Program-made: the position numbers and the translations under genes
NCBI GenBank assembly: GCA_036850595.1
Contig: CM072161.1
Coordinates: 6,159,905-6,223,904 of the forward strand
DNA from: Rhyacichthys aspro
Taxonomy: Eukaryota; Chordata; Actinopteri; Gobiiformes; Rhyacichthyidae
Direction: 5' to 3'
Length of the DNA stretch: 64,000 nt
Notes under the pieces: model-generated
Database searches by the model: none
The model's input: only the letters and a program-made list of their open reading frames with translations
What the model was told of the DNA's origin: nothing
Part shown: positions 1 through 12,720 of the stretch, piece after piece
Layout of the letters: every line of letters begins with the position of its first letter
Position numbering within the stretch: position 1 is the first letter of the stretch

Positions 1-1149
1 TCCAGCTTTGAGCACTAGCTGTAGCTGTAAAAAAGCTTCCTGACAAGTGGTTGTGTTAGGGTCAAGTGTTGGATGGCCTGTTATTGGCTCTATTTGTATT
101 GTCAGCACATTAGTCAATTACTTAATTCCTTTGCTAAATCTGCAGTTTATTGTTTCTGTTAAGTATGATAAAACATACAAAAAGACAGAGATACATTGGC
201 GGACTTTGTGTTACTATTTTTGTCCTTAGTGGATGGATGATGTTTTGGCTTATTTCCCTCATTCTCTGCATGAGACTGATTTGGTTCAGTCTATTAAGAA
301 GTTAAGCTATAAGATAACTTCACAGGTTTAAGGGTATGGTCTTGCCATCTTCCATTTTCAAAATTACTGCTTTTGCAAAATGTACATTTGGACATTTAAA
401 CCTTCCACAAATAAATCTTCCAAAAATCACTGCTTTATTATTGCAGCCATTTTCCTAACAAAATGATTCATTATATTGAGAGAGTTGAAGCGGAGTATAA
501 ATTACATAAACAATAAAATAATTACACAAAACAGTAGCTAGAGATTGTGCATCATGTTGATGTAATGTACAAGCTCTGTGCTGATGTCACAGGCAAGAAT
601 AAAAAAAGAGGCATTGACCTACCATTGAAGTGCCATAAGCTGTACAAACTATTCCCCCGGGGTAGAAAACAGGCTGGAAAATCTAAGCCCCAACACAGGA
701 GTCACTTTGGACTCTCATTTAAATCCTGTGCAGTGCAGTGACGTGCCCTGTTGTTGCTGTCAGCTGACACAGCATAGCATGACTTAGTGTCCATCACCAA
801 GGTTAATTAAATAAACACCATGTGGAGATGTCCTAACATACAGCCCGCGGTAGGTCAGTGGACAATGGAAATCGATAGGTAATTTTCATTATTTTCAACT
901 GATAACATAAAAGGACACAAATCAAATGAACTATGGCTGTATGTTTAAGTTAAAGTACTTTTTTTTTTTTCTTCGTCAAACGCAGCCTGAGAAATGTTTT
1001 TTGTTTTGTGAGGTAAATAGGAACAGAGCACGGGACGCAGCGCCTCCTCAAGTCCCCGCGTATATTCACTTAAAGCTGGTGACAAACGAACAGCACCCGA
1101 GAGGAATTCAAGGACAGTGCCCTTCAAAGTAAAAGACAAAGGGCTGCTT
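1..1149. other. Upstream flank, no gene seen
   Basis: AT-rich single-copy-looking sequence upstream of the promoter. It contains short chance reading frames only and a T-run near 959-970. CpG density begins to rise after about 1030, approaching the promoter. I see no transposon ends, RNA gene or convincing exon. Confidence 0.5.
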
Positions 1150-1300
1150 GCGCATCGGAAACACTAATGCACAATGGTGGTGTTTTATTAATGAAACTTT
1201 AACCGGAAGTGTGTGTTTTTTGGTCGGTGGCTTGACGCCAATAGCGCTGCCAATAACCTCTCAGCTGAAGGAGGGACTTTGTGGAGCCCCGCGTTGGTGG
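1150..1300 (+). promoter_or_regulatory. Probable TATA-less promoter with ETS site and paired CCAAT boxes
   Basis: An ACCGGAAGT motif at 1202-1210 is a full consensus site for ETS factors of the GABP/ELK type. Two CCAAT pentamers follow at 1238-1242 and 1250-1254, 12 bp apart, which suits NF-Y binding. No TATA box is evident. CpG content is raised over about 1030-1330, and a dense CpG cluster lies just inside the intron near 1936-1976. All of this sits 125-275 bp upstream of the start codon of the leader exon, where a promoter is expected. The transcription start is not determined; it probably lies between about 1270 and 1400. The motifs are seen directly; promoter function is inferred from position. 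Confidence 0.6.
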
Positions 1301-1336
1301 ATGCTTTACAGTCAGACCGGAGCACCGGAGACTTGA
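1301..1336 (+). other. Possible short upstream ORF in the 5' leader
   Basis: An ATG at 1301 opens an 11-codon frame closed by TGA at 1334-1336, ending 88 bp before the main start codon. It would act as an upstream ORF only if transcription begins before 1301, which cannot be read from the sequence. It overlaps no coding sequence, and its peptide has no recognisable feature. Confidence 0.25.
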
Positions 1337-1424
1337 AGAAAAGCACTTTTCGGGATTTTCCTCAGAGTCATAGGCTATTTTTTCTCAGAGCACATCAGAC
1401 AGAACACAAAGCAGATCGATAAAG

Positions 1425-1485
1425 ATGAACAGTCCTGTGTACTGGGCTCTGCTGGTCGGGATGAGCATCCTGCTGATGGAGCAAG
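1425..1485 (+). CDS. First coding exon encoding a signal peptide of an unidentified secreted or membrane protein (partial)
   Basis: The exon begins at ATG 1425, with A at -3 giving a good initiation context, and encodes 20 residues plus the first base of codon 21. The peptide starts MNSPVYW and has a hydrophobic core (residues 7-18, WALLVGMSILLM) without internal charge, followed by E19-Q20. This is the shape of a signal peptide, with cleavage presumably just across the junction; a signal anchor is also possible. It ends in CAAG/GTAAGT, a consensus donor, in phase 1. A signal-peptide exon ending in phase 1 before a very long intron is frequent among immunoglobulin-superfamily and other modular extracellular or membrane proteins of vertebrates, but that only narrows the class. 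I do not recognise the gene, and nothing after residue 20 is available in the window with confidence. The ETS/CCAAT promoter immediately upstream supports this as a real 5' exon. Confidence 0.75.
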
Positions 1486-1491
1486 GTAAGT
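1486..1491 (+). other. Splice donor of exon 1
   Basis: GTAAGT preceded by CAAG is a near-perfect U1-complementary donor. It interrupts codon 21 after its first base (G), so the acceptor exon must supply two bases, which fixes the reading phase for any search for exon 2. Confidence 0.8.
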
Positions 1492-1917
1492 GATGGCTCT
1501 GTCACTCTGCGCTCACTTGTTCGGCTGGTGTCTCGCCTCAGTTTGGACTAGACTGACTGTATATCACTTTATGTTCTTAGCCAAGTGTGCATTATGCATG
1601 AGAGCCTCAGTGACTACATTTGACATCAGGAAGCTTGTCATGTAAGCCGCAGCTTAAAGAAGCGATTAGTGAAGTACAGAAAAGCTGTGTTGTGCCAGTG
1701 ACTGTCTAAGTACAGAGAGCTTCTTTATTAATGGAGCTGTTGTTTTATCTGTTTCTTGACATTTCTCTTATGCATGAGTTTATTGTGTTATTGGGAAGGT
1801 AACTGCAGCAGAAAGAGTTAGAATTCATTGCGCACCCAGAAGAGAAGACGCAACTAAACGCTGGTGGTCACGTGCAGTCTGTGTTTGCCAAAGTGGCCCG
1901 CTCTGTTTCCTAATGCA

Positions 1918-1990
1918 CCTGCTGTTGTGCTTTTTGCGCGTGTGGCGCGTGCCGCCCGCGCGGATCATCTTGACGCATGGTAAATCTCTC
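1918..1990. promoter_or_regulatory. CpG cluster at the start of intron 1
   Basis: The stretch about 1936-1976 packs roughly nine CpG dinucleotides into 40 bp (GCGCG, GGCGCG and CCGCGCGG motifs). CpG is depleted in most of the window, so this probably marks the 3' edge of the unmethylated promoter region of the leader exon. Confidence 0.45.
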
Positions 1991-4900
1991 GGACGGGAGG
2001 TCTTTGGCGCAAAGTTGATTAAGCATTAGTTCTTAATCCACATTGACTGCGTGCTCAGGTCAACCAAGTTAAGCCATGCTTTCTGCGGACAGGCAACAGG
2101 GCTTTGTTGGAACAGAGAGCAGTGGAGCAGCTCAGTCTTTTTGACCTTGTTTATACCTGACATTCAAATTCTAATAAATAACTGGCCACGAAGAGGTGTT
2201 CAACAGAAGACAAAATAAAGACAAGTTTACGCTGAAGAACACCTTTGGCTGGCTTGGTTCTGCACTAATCAGATTATTGTGTTCCTTACATTCAGCATCA
2301 GTCTCCAACAGTAAAGACCCAGGAAAAGGCTTATTTATGTAGATGATCTTGTCCTTTAATAATAACCTATATAATCACAGCTGATTAGACAGCAGAAACA
2401 TGTGATTAAAGAATGATAGGAGTGGATTAATCAATGGAACCATAGAGGAAGGGAGAATATGAACATCCATCAAAATCAAATTAGCAATCTTAAAATCAAA
2501 ACACATGCTCATAAGTGTCATATGTGTCCTCTTTTCTTCTGACACAAACCAGTTGTTCTAAATAGTGTGAGCCATTGCCGTAATGACTGATATGTAGCAC
2601 ACATCTTTAGAATATAAAAGTCAGAAAAAACTAGGCCGCCAAGTCTTTGCTCTTTTCAACCTAATTATGTACTTTGAGATGTGTCACTGGTGAGAAAATG
2701 ATGGAATATATTTAGTGACTCGGCCAGTGTGGCGAAGTCGACCAGACACAGTTTGCTGTAACCCCGACTTAATGAAATTCAGCACATACTGTCACCACTA
2801 ATACCATATCATTACGTATGTTGCAAGTATAGTCATTATTTAGCTGGCAAGAAAAGATGTCAAGTGAAAAAACACAGCATACTTGACAACGTTTTGAAAA
2901 ACGCACAAATTACCAGCGGAACAGGCAGCGAAGAGAGATAGCGTTTTGTTTCTTGTCACATTAAAATGCCTGATTTTAATACACCTCCAAAATGGTCCCA
3001 TTCCCTCACTGTTTCAAGTCACATCCATTCTCCAGACAGCCCAGAAAATTGTGTTGAAGGCATTTGCATATCAGCAGATCTGGACAATTCATAGATGTGT
3101 TAGATTAGATCAGTCCTATTAAAGCAACAGAATGTGACACAGAAGGACAGGGCAAATACAGTGTTAATCAGAAAAGTCCAAAATATACAGAGAGAAGAAT
3201 AAATACTTAGGAAGCTGTGCTGATGTACTGCTACTAAGTCAGAGCACTCACTGAACATCATAACGTGCAAAGAAATGTACATGAAAATAAGTTATTTCTA
3301 TGTTATATTAAATTATTAGATGTAAATAGACAACAAACCCAAAGGTAAGCAAATCAAATTATTATGTCAGATTAAAAATCTAGTTTAAACTAAAATCAAC
3401 TTTTGTTGCAAAGGAAATATTTTGTATGATACTGTAGCAAAGTTTCACTTTAGCCTTTCGCTGTCACTTGAAAATATAATTACCTATCACAACTGTGGGA
3501 AAGGTTAGTTCTAATGAGACTAGAGTAGGAGGTCCAGGATTGGAAAATAAATTCTATTAATCAATAATGAGTTGGCAGCATTTTGGCAAAGTTTGCATTG
3601 AGTAAAGATCCAAGATATTCTTATATGGAGCAACTGACTTGAAAGTGCAGATAAAGAAGATCCTCACAGTAATATGAAGAGGAGCAGCAGGTCAGGGTTA
3701 CGAGGGTGAAGTGGATGTAGAGAGCAGACCCGATCACAGCAGCAGAGAAAAACAATTTGGATCGATTGATGGCGACAGTGTGAGGTGGCTGGGCTGAGCG
3801 CTCTGCTGCCACTGTGGCAGGGTGCACTGTACCTGAGGATGGCAGTCGACATGAGGAAGTGCTCCGAGCACTTCTCGGTTCACCTCAAGGGGATGAGCCG
3901 CAGGCAAAGATTGCTGTGGGGCTGCGTCAGCTCACAGGAAGCAGAGTGGGAGCCTTTGTCCAAAATGACAATGAGTTCAGCTTTCTGTTCCTGGATTCTG
4001 TGCTAGACTTCCCCTTTTCAGTTGTTTTTTTTTTTTACTTTGTAGAGATGATTTGCCCAAGAGCTGGACAATGGAACAAATGCAGTATTTACTTTATGTT
4101 AAATAAGGCAGGAATTTTCAACATATTGTAAAGCCCTAATTTGCATAATCTTAAACTATATGTTTAGGACAAATGGGGACTTGGACACAAAGCAGTGAGA
4201 CAAAATGTCCTCATCTGGGAGGGAAATGAGGAGGCAGGGTTTATGATTTGTACCACAGTCATACAGCTGGGGGCAGCCAAAATCAAAATGCATCGTTTGC
4301 CACACTTGACATGGCCTTCATCAATAATATAGTGTCTATGTTACAAACAAGCAGACTGTAATAATATCAGGGTCCCCTGTCATTGGGTAGGAACATCTGA
4401 AGATGTCAAGGTCAGTTTGACAGCACTACCTCTGAATAAAGGCATGACTTTTGTGTGTCTGTTTGCACAAACAGTTGTATTCAATCACTATGACAGCCTT
4501 GATTCATGCTTGACATTCGAGTCACACATGAAGTAATGGAGAGAGAGAGAGACTCCCTGGTATCTACCGCTATTTCATGCACGGTGATGCAGTGGAGTTC
4601 ATGCAGCCGTAAACAAAGAAGACTTCTTGCTTCCCTTCAGGTGGTCACACAGAATCACTGAATTGAATTTTAAAGCTGCAATCAGAATGTTTTCAAAAAC
4701 CCATAAGAAAATAAATATATTCTAGAACAACCTACTGTAAAACAAAGAATAGGAGGAAAGTACGCAAATGGTGACATCAGTGGGCGTTGTGTCTTATTCT
4801 GAGCAGGAAACAAGTAATAATAAATTACAAAAAGACTGTCCCAATGTCAAACTGCCCAAAAGACACAGTGCATGTAGTTTCGTTGCCAAACAAAAGAATT

Positions 4901-7900
4901 GCCTTTCTGGAGTATTAATCCAGCTTAAGATAAACAGTGGTAATGAGGCATTCTCATTGTCTGAGTGGACTGCCTCCCCCTTCTTTCTGCATGTGGCTGA
5001 GAGAAGACAGTGCTGCCTGTGTTGCCAGGATAGAGCACAAACTCTTGTCATTTTTTTTTTTTTTTCTGTAGCCAAGACCCTTGCAGGCCTGTGTATTGTG
5101 CCCTTGTCCTTCTTCCATCAGTTTTTGTGAGCCAAGGAGCAGAATTATGGCTGCTTAGATGGAAATTTGGAGCAACAGCTGTTATTGGAGGTCCAGCTGA
5201 GAGAGCGGAGATGGATAGGGCTGGTGGGAAGAGGGAGCCATGGTGCGCTGCTTGTATGCCGCCTTTTGTTAAAAACATTGAGATCATTGTTGATGGGTAG
5301 AGTGTGTTCTTCTCTTATCGCAGGACTACAGCTACTCAGTAGGGATCACAAGGCAAAAGAGGCAGGCCTGTTCCTGTAAAAAATGTCTGTGTCCGTGTCC
5401 CTGTGCACGGCCCACATAATGCCTCAGAGCAGAATGCACCGGGCGAGTCGGCAGATGGCTGACAATGGCAGGTAGATATTACCACCTGTGTACAGTGCTG
5501 CGATATCAAAATGTGATAAATGGATGTCATGTAAATTTCATGAGATGCTGTTAAGGCCAGGATGTTTTTAAGCTGGGAAGCAAAAGTGCCCCCTTAGATA
5601 CTGACACAATGCTGCAATACATTGTATATGAATGATTTATAATCTGGAGGGGAGCGCATTGAAAGTAGTCACTCTGGCTAGTGTTTTGTTTGTAAGCTGT
5701 GTCGGGTTGGCAGGGACTCATCAACAGGCTATTTCAATTAAAACATAGTAATGAATGCAACTACAGCTCATCTCAGCTTAGTTGTTTGGAGGCTTTACTG
5801 TATTGGCAATCAGTTTGAGCACCACTGGGCATATATTCCACATGGACAGCAATATATTTAATGTTGTAACAAGGCTGGGTTTCAAATCTTCAGGGAATGT
5901 TCTTTGTCTTCTGTCAGTGTCTGTTATTATGAACAGATAATACAAAGGCGTAGGAAAGAGATTCATATTTTTAAATTCTCTCCTTTGCTGATCTTCCTAC
6001 TGCAGCTTTAATGGGGACGTGGGCTTCAAGTGCGATGATGGAGAATAAGACAGATTCTTGAACCAAAGTTGACAAAGACCTTCACATGAGACTTCAAAAC
6101 GATGTCTTGATTATTCAGTCCTCATGCTTTCCTTGTTCCCTCTATTCTGCATTAACATCAGAACAGTGGTCTGATTTACTGATGCAGCGCGAGGGCGAGC
6201 AAAAGGTCAGAGTGCATCTCACAGCAGCTTCCACGAGAATACAAGGCAATGCTTACAATGTGTCCTCACTTTCATTTAAATGATGACATTGGACTGGGCA
6301 TAGCACACCAGGGTAATAACATTTTTTTTGCAAAGTTTGGAAGCTATTTTGAATAAAAAGCAATGAGGAGGCAGCTCAAGAATAACTGTAATAGGTCTTC
6401 TTGGCAGCACTCTTTACCTTGTAAACTTGTTTGCAAATACATAGCACTCAGGGGTTGAGTCTGCTTTTACAGGGAGAATTTGAATCTCTTCTTCTCCGTT
6501 GGTAAGGGTAACATCTACAGCTATAGTAACAATGACAAATACATGACTGTGACGGAAAAATGAGCTTTTGGTTTTACTGCATACGCACTAGGCATGACAC
6601 TGTGTTTTGTAATCAAACTTCATGGTGATTTCCAACACATTATATTAAGGAGTTCATCACATTATGAGATGATGAGTGTCTGAAATTGACAGCAGTTACT
6701 CCACAGATGTGAAATTGCCTGTTTGCTTGTTTCGCAGAAACAACAAGAGGCCCTATTTGTTTACTGAAAGGCAGATTGCAAATTGGAAGTAATTGTTATC
6801 CAGTTGTCTTTTTCATTCCTGTGGAGGGAAGCAATTTCTTGTTTTCTTCTTCTGAAATTGGGCATTGTTTTTCTCAGGTACATATCACAAATCAATCGCC
6901 TTCTTTCAGAAAGTTTGGCAAAACCATGATTGATTCAGTCAACAATAAAACCTGAGCCTGAGTTACATTGTAACCTTTAAACTTTAAAGAGAACCTCTTA
7001 GGTCTTTTATAATGTGTCTATATTTCACAAATGTCAATGCACTTTAATGTAGAGGTCCAGACATAGAGGAAAAGATGAGATGGAGACAGACCACATTCTA
7101 CCCAGAAAAGATCTTGATATTGAAGATGCACATAACCAGTTCAGGCTAAATCCGTCATGGGCAGGAAATGCAAGGGGAGTCAGTTTTGTGTTTATTTTTC
7201 ATATGCATGTGATAGAAATGTGCTGAATAAAGCACATGCCTCCTCCATACTGCACTGTCATCAAGCAGTAGATAGACCTTTAACTGGTCTTTTTGAGTAG
7301 CCTGCTCTCACAGTTTGTCTGTCTCAGTCAAGTGGTCATGTGACTCCAGTGCAGCCAGTACCTCCAGTGCCGATTAATAAGCCCCATGGATAGTGACATA
7401 AAACAGTGCCTTTTCACAGGTTGTCATGTTTGCGGAAAGTAGGCTCGCTCATCTCTGTGCTGTCTGACTCCATTTACGCTGCTCCATAGAGTCACAACCA
7501 GAGACAGGAGTGTCCGTTGGGATGAAGGGTGCCAAAGGCTGTTTAGAGGAACACAAGTCTTTAGAGTTGCAAACTCTTCCCCTGTTTTCTGACTTCTGAC
7601 ACACTGCAAGTTGTTAGGAGCAAACATAAAGAGGAAATTTCTCTGAGGCACAGATTCCAACTTTCAGGCTTTTCACAAGTTATTTTTGTTTGTTAGCCCC
7701 ATTTCCGCAGCAGTACTGATGTAGTTAACAATTTAGTACTTCTTTTGTGCATCTTGTTTGCAGCCATCTGTCTGGCCATTTTTTTAAAATACTTTTAACT
7801 ATTGTAAAATCTGATTTGAGCACAACCTTCAACACAACCTCCTCTACTGTTTAATTGATAGTTGGTACCCTGAGATGTGATTTGACATTAAATAAACAAT

Positions 7901-10900
7901 TGAGTTAGATTAAGGCATTAGATTCTGCTATCACCATGAAGTACTAGAGACAATTCAGTTCAAATTCCTAACATTCTCATTTGTCCTGTCTTTACTCTTA
8001 CTTTACGCCTATACTTCTTATTACTTAGTGTAGTGAGTGTAAGTGTGAAGGATTAATTGGGTGTTAATTTGAAACAAGTGAAGGTTGCACAGATGTGCCC
8101 TTTTACCATAGCCATACTGTGAGGAGTTATCAAAAGCTAATTGTGTTATATAGAGGTTTAGTACATCAGCGGGAAGATTTCTTTTCCAGTTTGAATCTTT
8201 TTATGCAACAGTAGTGACCTGACAAATCAAAGTATGCCTTTTCTCTCATTTTCGCTTGTGTTATAAAATGGCTTAGAGCAAAATGGCTTAACATGTGACC
8301 TGAAGAGAAGAGTAATAAAGGCTTATTTGAAAGCAAAGTGTAGGATGTAGTCAGGAGAGCTGAGATAAGAATGCAGACAGCATCTCAGAAGACTGTGAGT
8401 GGATGACGGTCTTTGTCTTCCATTTGTGTGCCAATACAAACACAAGTGGGATCACTGGGCTCTGCAAGGGATGCCACATTCGGGGGCACTTTACTTTCTA
8501 TTACCTCAGGACACACTGTGCATTGAGTATTACTGATTTCCACCCAAACCACTCATCAAAGCCCACAGTTTGGAAGCAGCAGCGGAGATGCAGCTGCTGT
8601 ACCACATGTTGGCTGCTGGACACCAGACCTAATTTGTATTTTTTTGACTGAAGTCGGAGCCGGTAGTGGCACAGTGGGATGTAGGGTTTTGCAGTGACAC
8701 ATGAAAACTTGGGTTGCCATGCGTAAAATGGTATTTTCGAAGCTTATTTCTGAATCCCTTAAATCAACTCTGGGGAACATCCACAGACGACTGGATTGAG
8801 TGGCTGCAGGACAATGAAATACATTGAAATAACAGACTATCTTGCTAGACACAAGAGGAATACATACAGGATAAATTCTGAATAACATCCCCAGAGTGAA
8901 CCCGTTGAACAAAAGCATTATACTCCCTTACTATCTGAGTCTAATTAGTCTGTTATTTCCTTTTGTGCTTTTATCCTGCGCAGAGTGACCTTACATTCAT
9001 ATAGGTATTTCATTGTATGTATTATAATCAGCTCACCTGTAGGTCCACTTTTATGAATGCATAATGGCAAGCTCTTTTTATGCAGCGCCTTGCTTCTTCC
9101 ATTCTTCCACCAATGATTCACTAAACCTATTTCCACCACAGTTCTACCAATTTACAGCAATACTTTTCAACTTTTTTTTTTTGTTTTGCTCGAAATGTCA
9201 TTGTCAAGAAGCAGATTTATCACCGTGTTGAACATCCAGGTGACGCGTACATCACTCACACATCGTCACCTGCCCTGATCCTTCACACAGACATTGTGAT
9301 AAAGATGCCGCTAAACACTGGGCCTGCCCCATGCATTAACAGCAGAGAGGCGTCCTCCCGTGCTGCAGTTGGGGGCGCTTAACTAGTGCAGCGGTGCCCC
9401 AGTGCTTTTGGAACAGATGGCAGAGTTAGTGGTTAACAATCACATAGTCTGTGGCATAATCTGTGTGCAATTATTGGGGGCTTGCCTGGGCATTTGTGTG
9501 AAGCACCGGAGATAATATTTCAATTAGTACTATCAGTGACTGTGCTGGAAGGCCCTTTGGCAGACGCCTTTGTGGTAGAAATCTGGGACAGTGTTAATAG
9601 AAAAACAGTTGAGGTTCCGAAGAGTAAGAATCTTCATTAAGAGTATAGCTGTCGTTTAGTTCACCGTTTTAAACCAAGTCAATGCTGAACGGCAGACGTG
9701 ACTAAGTAGACTTTTAGAACGCTCGAAGACTCATCATTTCTCAGTCGCACTTATGCCGACTCCATGCGGGCACTGTGCATTCCCAAAGGGATATTCATTT
9801 CAAATGTGTAACGAGGGAAGGACACTGGGAGCTGGTGTCATTGGAATCATTCCCTCTAACCTTGTGATTGATGAATGCAAAGTAAGCAGATCAATACGGC
9901 TGATATAAGTTAAAAACACTTGTGAAAAGCTCTCACTGGGACTGAATGTGAAGATAAAACGACAGCTGTGAGAAGTTACAAGCCCCGGGTTAGTTTTGTA
10001 TTTCTGTTTGTTGTTCAAGTGCATGCCATCGCCGGGCCACGTTTAGGATAAACTCATGAATATTTCAAGAGTCTCTTTTAACAAGGCATTTCACATTATG
10101 GATATTTGGTCATGTTTTTCATGTTGAGTCATTTTGCTGAGGAGTAGTACATAGCACCCATAGGGCCACCCTGTGTAGATGAATATTTATGGAGCAGCAT
10201 TTGGGTGAGGTCTGTATCATGGCCCGTAGCAAGACAAGTAGAAGAGCTGCAATCCCTGTTTGACTCATGACACGTGTAGCTTCTTGGTAATGAGCTGATG
10301 TGTGCTGGCTATCAGTCTGCACTAAAGCAGTTTTTAATTGCAATCACATCAGCAGCAGCTGTCTAGTATGAGCCCTGTGCCATTTAACAGGTTGATTAGA
10401 GCCAACCCATGGCGCTGTGCGAACGTGGGTTTCCTGGGGCTAAAACATCACTGATGACCAGCAGCGGGTGGAATGTACCTCAGTGCTCAGCTACTGCTCA
10501 AGATACAAGGCTTGTAATCACTTTGACATGCTGTTCCAAGAACCTTCAGGACACTGGAGACTTCAGTGGGCCCGATACCAACATGAAGCTCTTAGATGTG
10601 TTATGTTTTGCTTAATGTCACAGATGAAAAATATGATAATGCAGCAACACCTCTATCTACAATTGTTTCATTTCCTGTACGTACTATTTTTAAACATTTT
10701 TTTGTTTCGTTTTTGCAGCCCAGAATCCTTTTTAAAATACTGTCAGTGCTTAATTACTGCAGCCGCGATGGATGAAGACCATATCAGTAGCATTCAACGC
10801 TCAAGAGAACTTTTATACAACTCTTCTTTCTCAACTTCATGTCCAACTGAATTCTCTTCAAAGCTCTTTGTGTTTCCTCACACTTTACAATGCTCATTAA

Positions 10901-11879
10901 ATTTCATGGAGGCTTATTTAGGCCTGCCTTATAATTAATGCTCAACGCTTGAGTGGCAGTCTTAATAGTCTTTTAAATGGTCAATAGAAAAATGAATGTT
11001 TCTCATTAATCAGAATCCTATTGCTGCGATTCCCGCTAAGCCACTTTCTTAGCCTTTGCTGTAACACTCTGTTTATTTAGACCAAAAAGCTTTTGTCCCA
11101 AATTAAACAGTCACACTCTCTCATTGCCTCGGTGGCTAGAGGTGGCAGTATGTTGTTGGACAGAAAACCCAAAGTGTGGAACTAAATTGAAAATAAGCTC
11201 TAATAGGCATACTTTGTTCTTTTGACCAAATCAGCAGGAATCCAACAATGTCAAAAGCAGAGTGCATTTAAAATCAGCCATAAAATCAGTGATTCTGCCC
11301 TTAACCAAGGCCAGCACGCTCGATAAATTTGAGGTTTCAAATTCTCATTAAACCACCTTCTACAAGAGAAATTAATCACCTAATGATCCATCAGGTCACA
11401 GTCTTTTTAGCTTCTGTCTCTGTCTTTGCTGATTAACTAGAGCATACATCTTTTAACACAGGCATTGCACTATTACACTGCAGCTTGTCACTTTCTAATT
11501 CTTCCAAACTACTGAATCACAATGGTGTTTATTAAACAGCTGGAACCTATAAGTCCAGCTCGTCCAAAGGCACGTGCTATTGCTCACGTAATTAATTCAT
11601 GTGGCATATGAGCAAAATAGATGATGATGGAGCAGAGGAATCAAGACAAACTACACACAACCAACTCACAGCTACTTTTTTTCATCTAAATGTGTCTGGA
11701 GCATGTTGTCGATTTGGATTCAACAGCACATTAATAACGTCTGGATATTTTCTCATTCATACAATAAATGGTAGGTCTGTATTTGCAATATGCCCAAGTG
11801 AAATAGATTTTGTATGTGCCTGGTACCAGTAAGACTGATGTGTGTTTGGGAGCGCGGACTTCATTTGATAAAAAGCTAC
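1984..11879. other. Intronic stretch with no recognisable gene or transposon
   Basis: Mostly AT-rich non-repetitive DNA. The only coding-like segment is 3784-4131, where + frames stay open over a GC-richer block, but they start at GTG rather than ATG and match nothing I know. Short T-runs occur near 5050-5064 and 9172-9181. A good acceptor-like sequence ends at 5321-5322, but the frame that would follow exon 1 closes after 18 codons. Confidence 0.4.
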
Positions 11880-12720
11880 AGCCGAATGGCACAGACTGTT
11901 GAGATGAAAGCACTGCGCTGCCTTCATTTCACCGGACGCCCCGGCTGCCTGCACACGACAGGTAATTTGTCCATCTAGTCTGAGCAAACACTAACCCCAG
12001 TGTATGTTTACAGTCGGGGTCCAGTCATATGTTGGGCAAAGTAATGAGCTAATTATCGAGCTGTTCATCACCGGCGAACGAATGTAACAGTCAACCGCGC
12101 GTCTGACGTGAGACGAAGCTCCAATCAGGAGTGTAGCGGCACATCCTCACTCTCATTTTCACAGGTGTCAATATTTTGGCAGCGGGAGCACATGATATTT
12201 CGATGTGTTGATATAATTAACGGCGTGACAACAGGGTTTGGTTGTTTAAAACACTTTCTGGAGAGCAGTGGCGTGTTCAGTGCCAAATTTGAGCAAAATA
12301 ATACAACGGTGTCAGGCGGAACTTGCATCTGTTTGCTGCCGGTGAGGTGCGTTTACTTCTCGGAAATGGTTTGCTGCTTTTAAAGGTCAGTTTTTGACAC
12401 GCGCCAACACAAGTTTCGACTGCGTTTCCTTTTTGTTTATGTGACTTATGGACGTATGCAAATCGAACTCTGTCTTTGCTGCTTGTGACGCCTGTTAAAT
12501 GCAGTCAAAAAAAAGGTCAGAAAAATATCTGCAGGTGTTTCATTTAGTGAGAAAACTGGCGACTTCGTTATTTAGTCATCAGTCCTCTTCCGTCAGCGCA
12601 ATCATGAGCGTTTGTAAAGAAAAGCGCCAGAGTGTTCGCCTTGAGAAAACTGTACATAAGATGCTGTTGACCCGTAACCTGTTCCTCTCAGTTACATAAA
12701 AGAGATTATGTTAGGTGCGC
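11880..12720. promoter_or_regulatory. CpG-retaining promoter- or enhancer-like segment with CRE half-site and CCAAT box
   Basis: Within 12061-12120 about eight CpGs occur in 60 bp, far above the surrounding DNA. A CRE-type TGACGTG lies at 12104-12110 and a CCAATCAGG NF-Y-type box at 12121-12129. This spacing and composition resemble a promoter. The frames downstream (for example 12108-12383) look non-coding, and I found no ATG exon with a good donor. It could be an alternative 5' exon promoter, a promoter for a non-coding transcript on either strand, or a CpG-rich enhancer. Motifs are seen; function is inferred. Confidence 0.4.

Noticed and set aside
5315..5379. Acceptor-like TTCTCTTATCGCAG as exon 2
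   Set aside because: The acceptor is good and the phase keeps the frame open, but it stops after 18 codons and no good donor precedes the stop.
8556..8918. 120-codon minus-strand frame
   Set aside because: No recognisable family, and no neighbouring exons or promoter signal on that strand.
10468..10938. 156-codon + frame following a good acceptor-like TTTTTGCAG at 10719
   Set aside because: The start is GTG, the translation has no family features, and splicing from exon 1 in phase would hit a stop within five codons.
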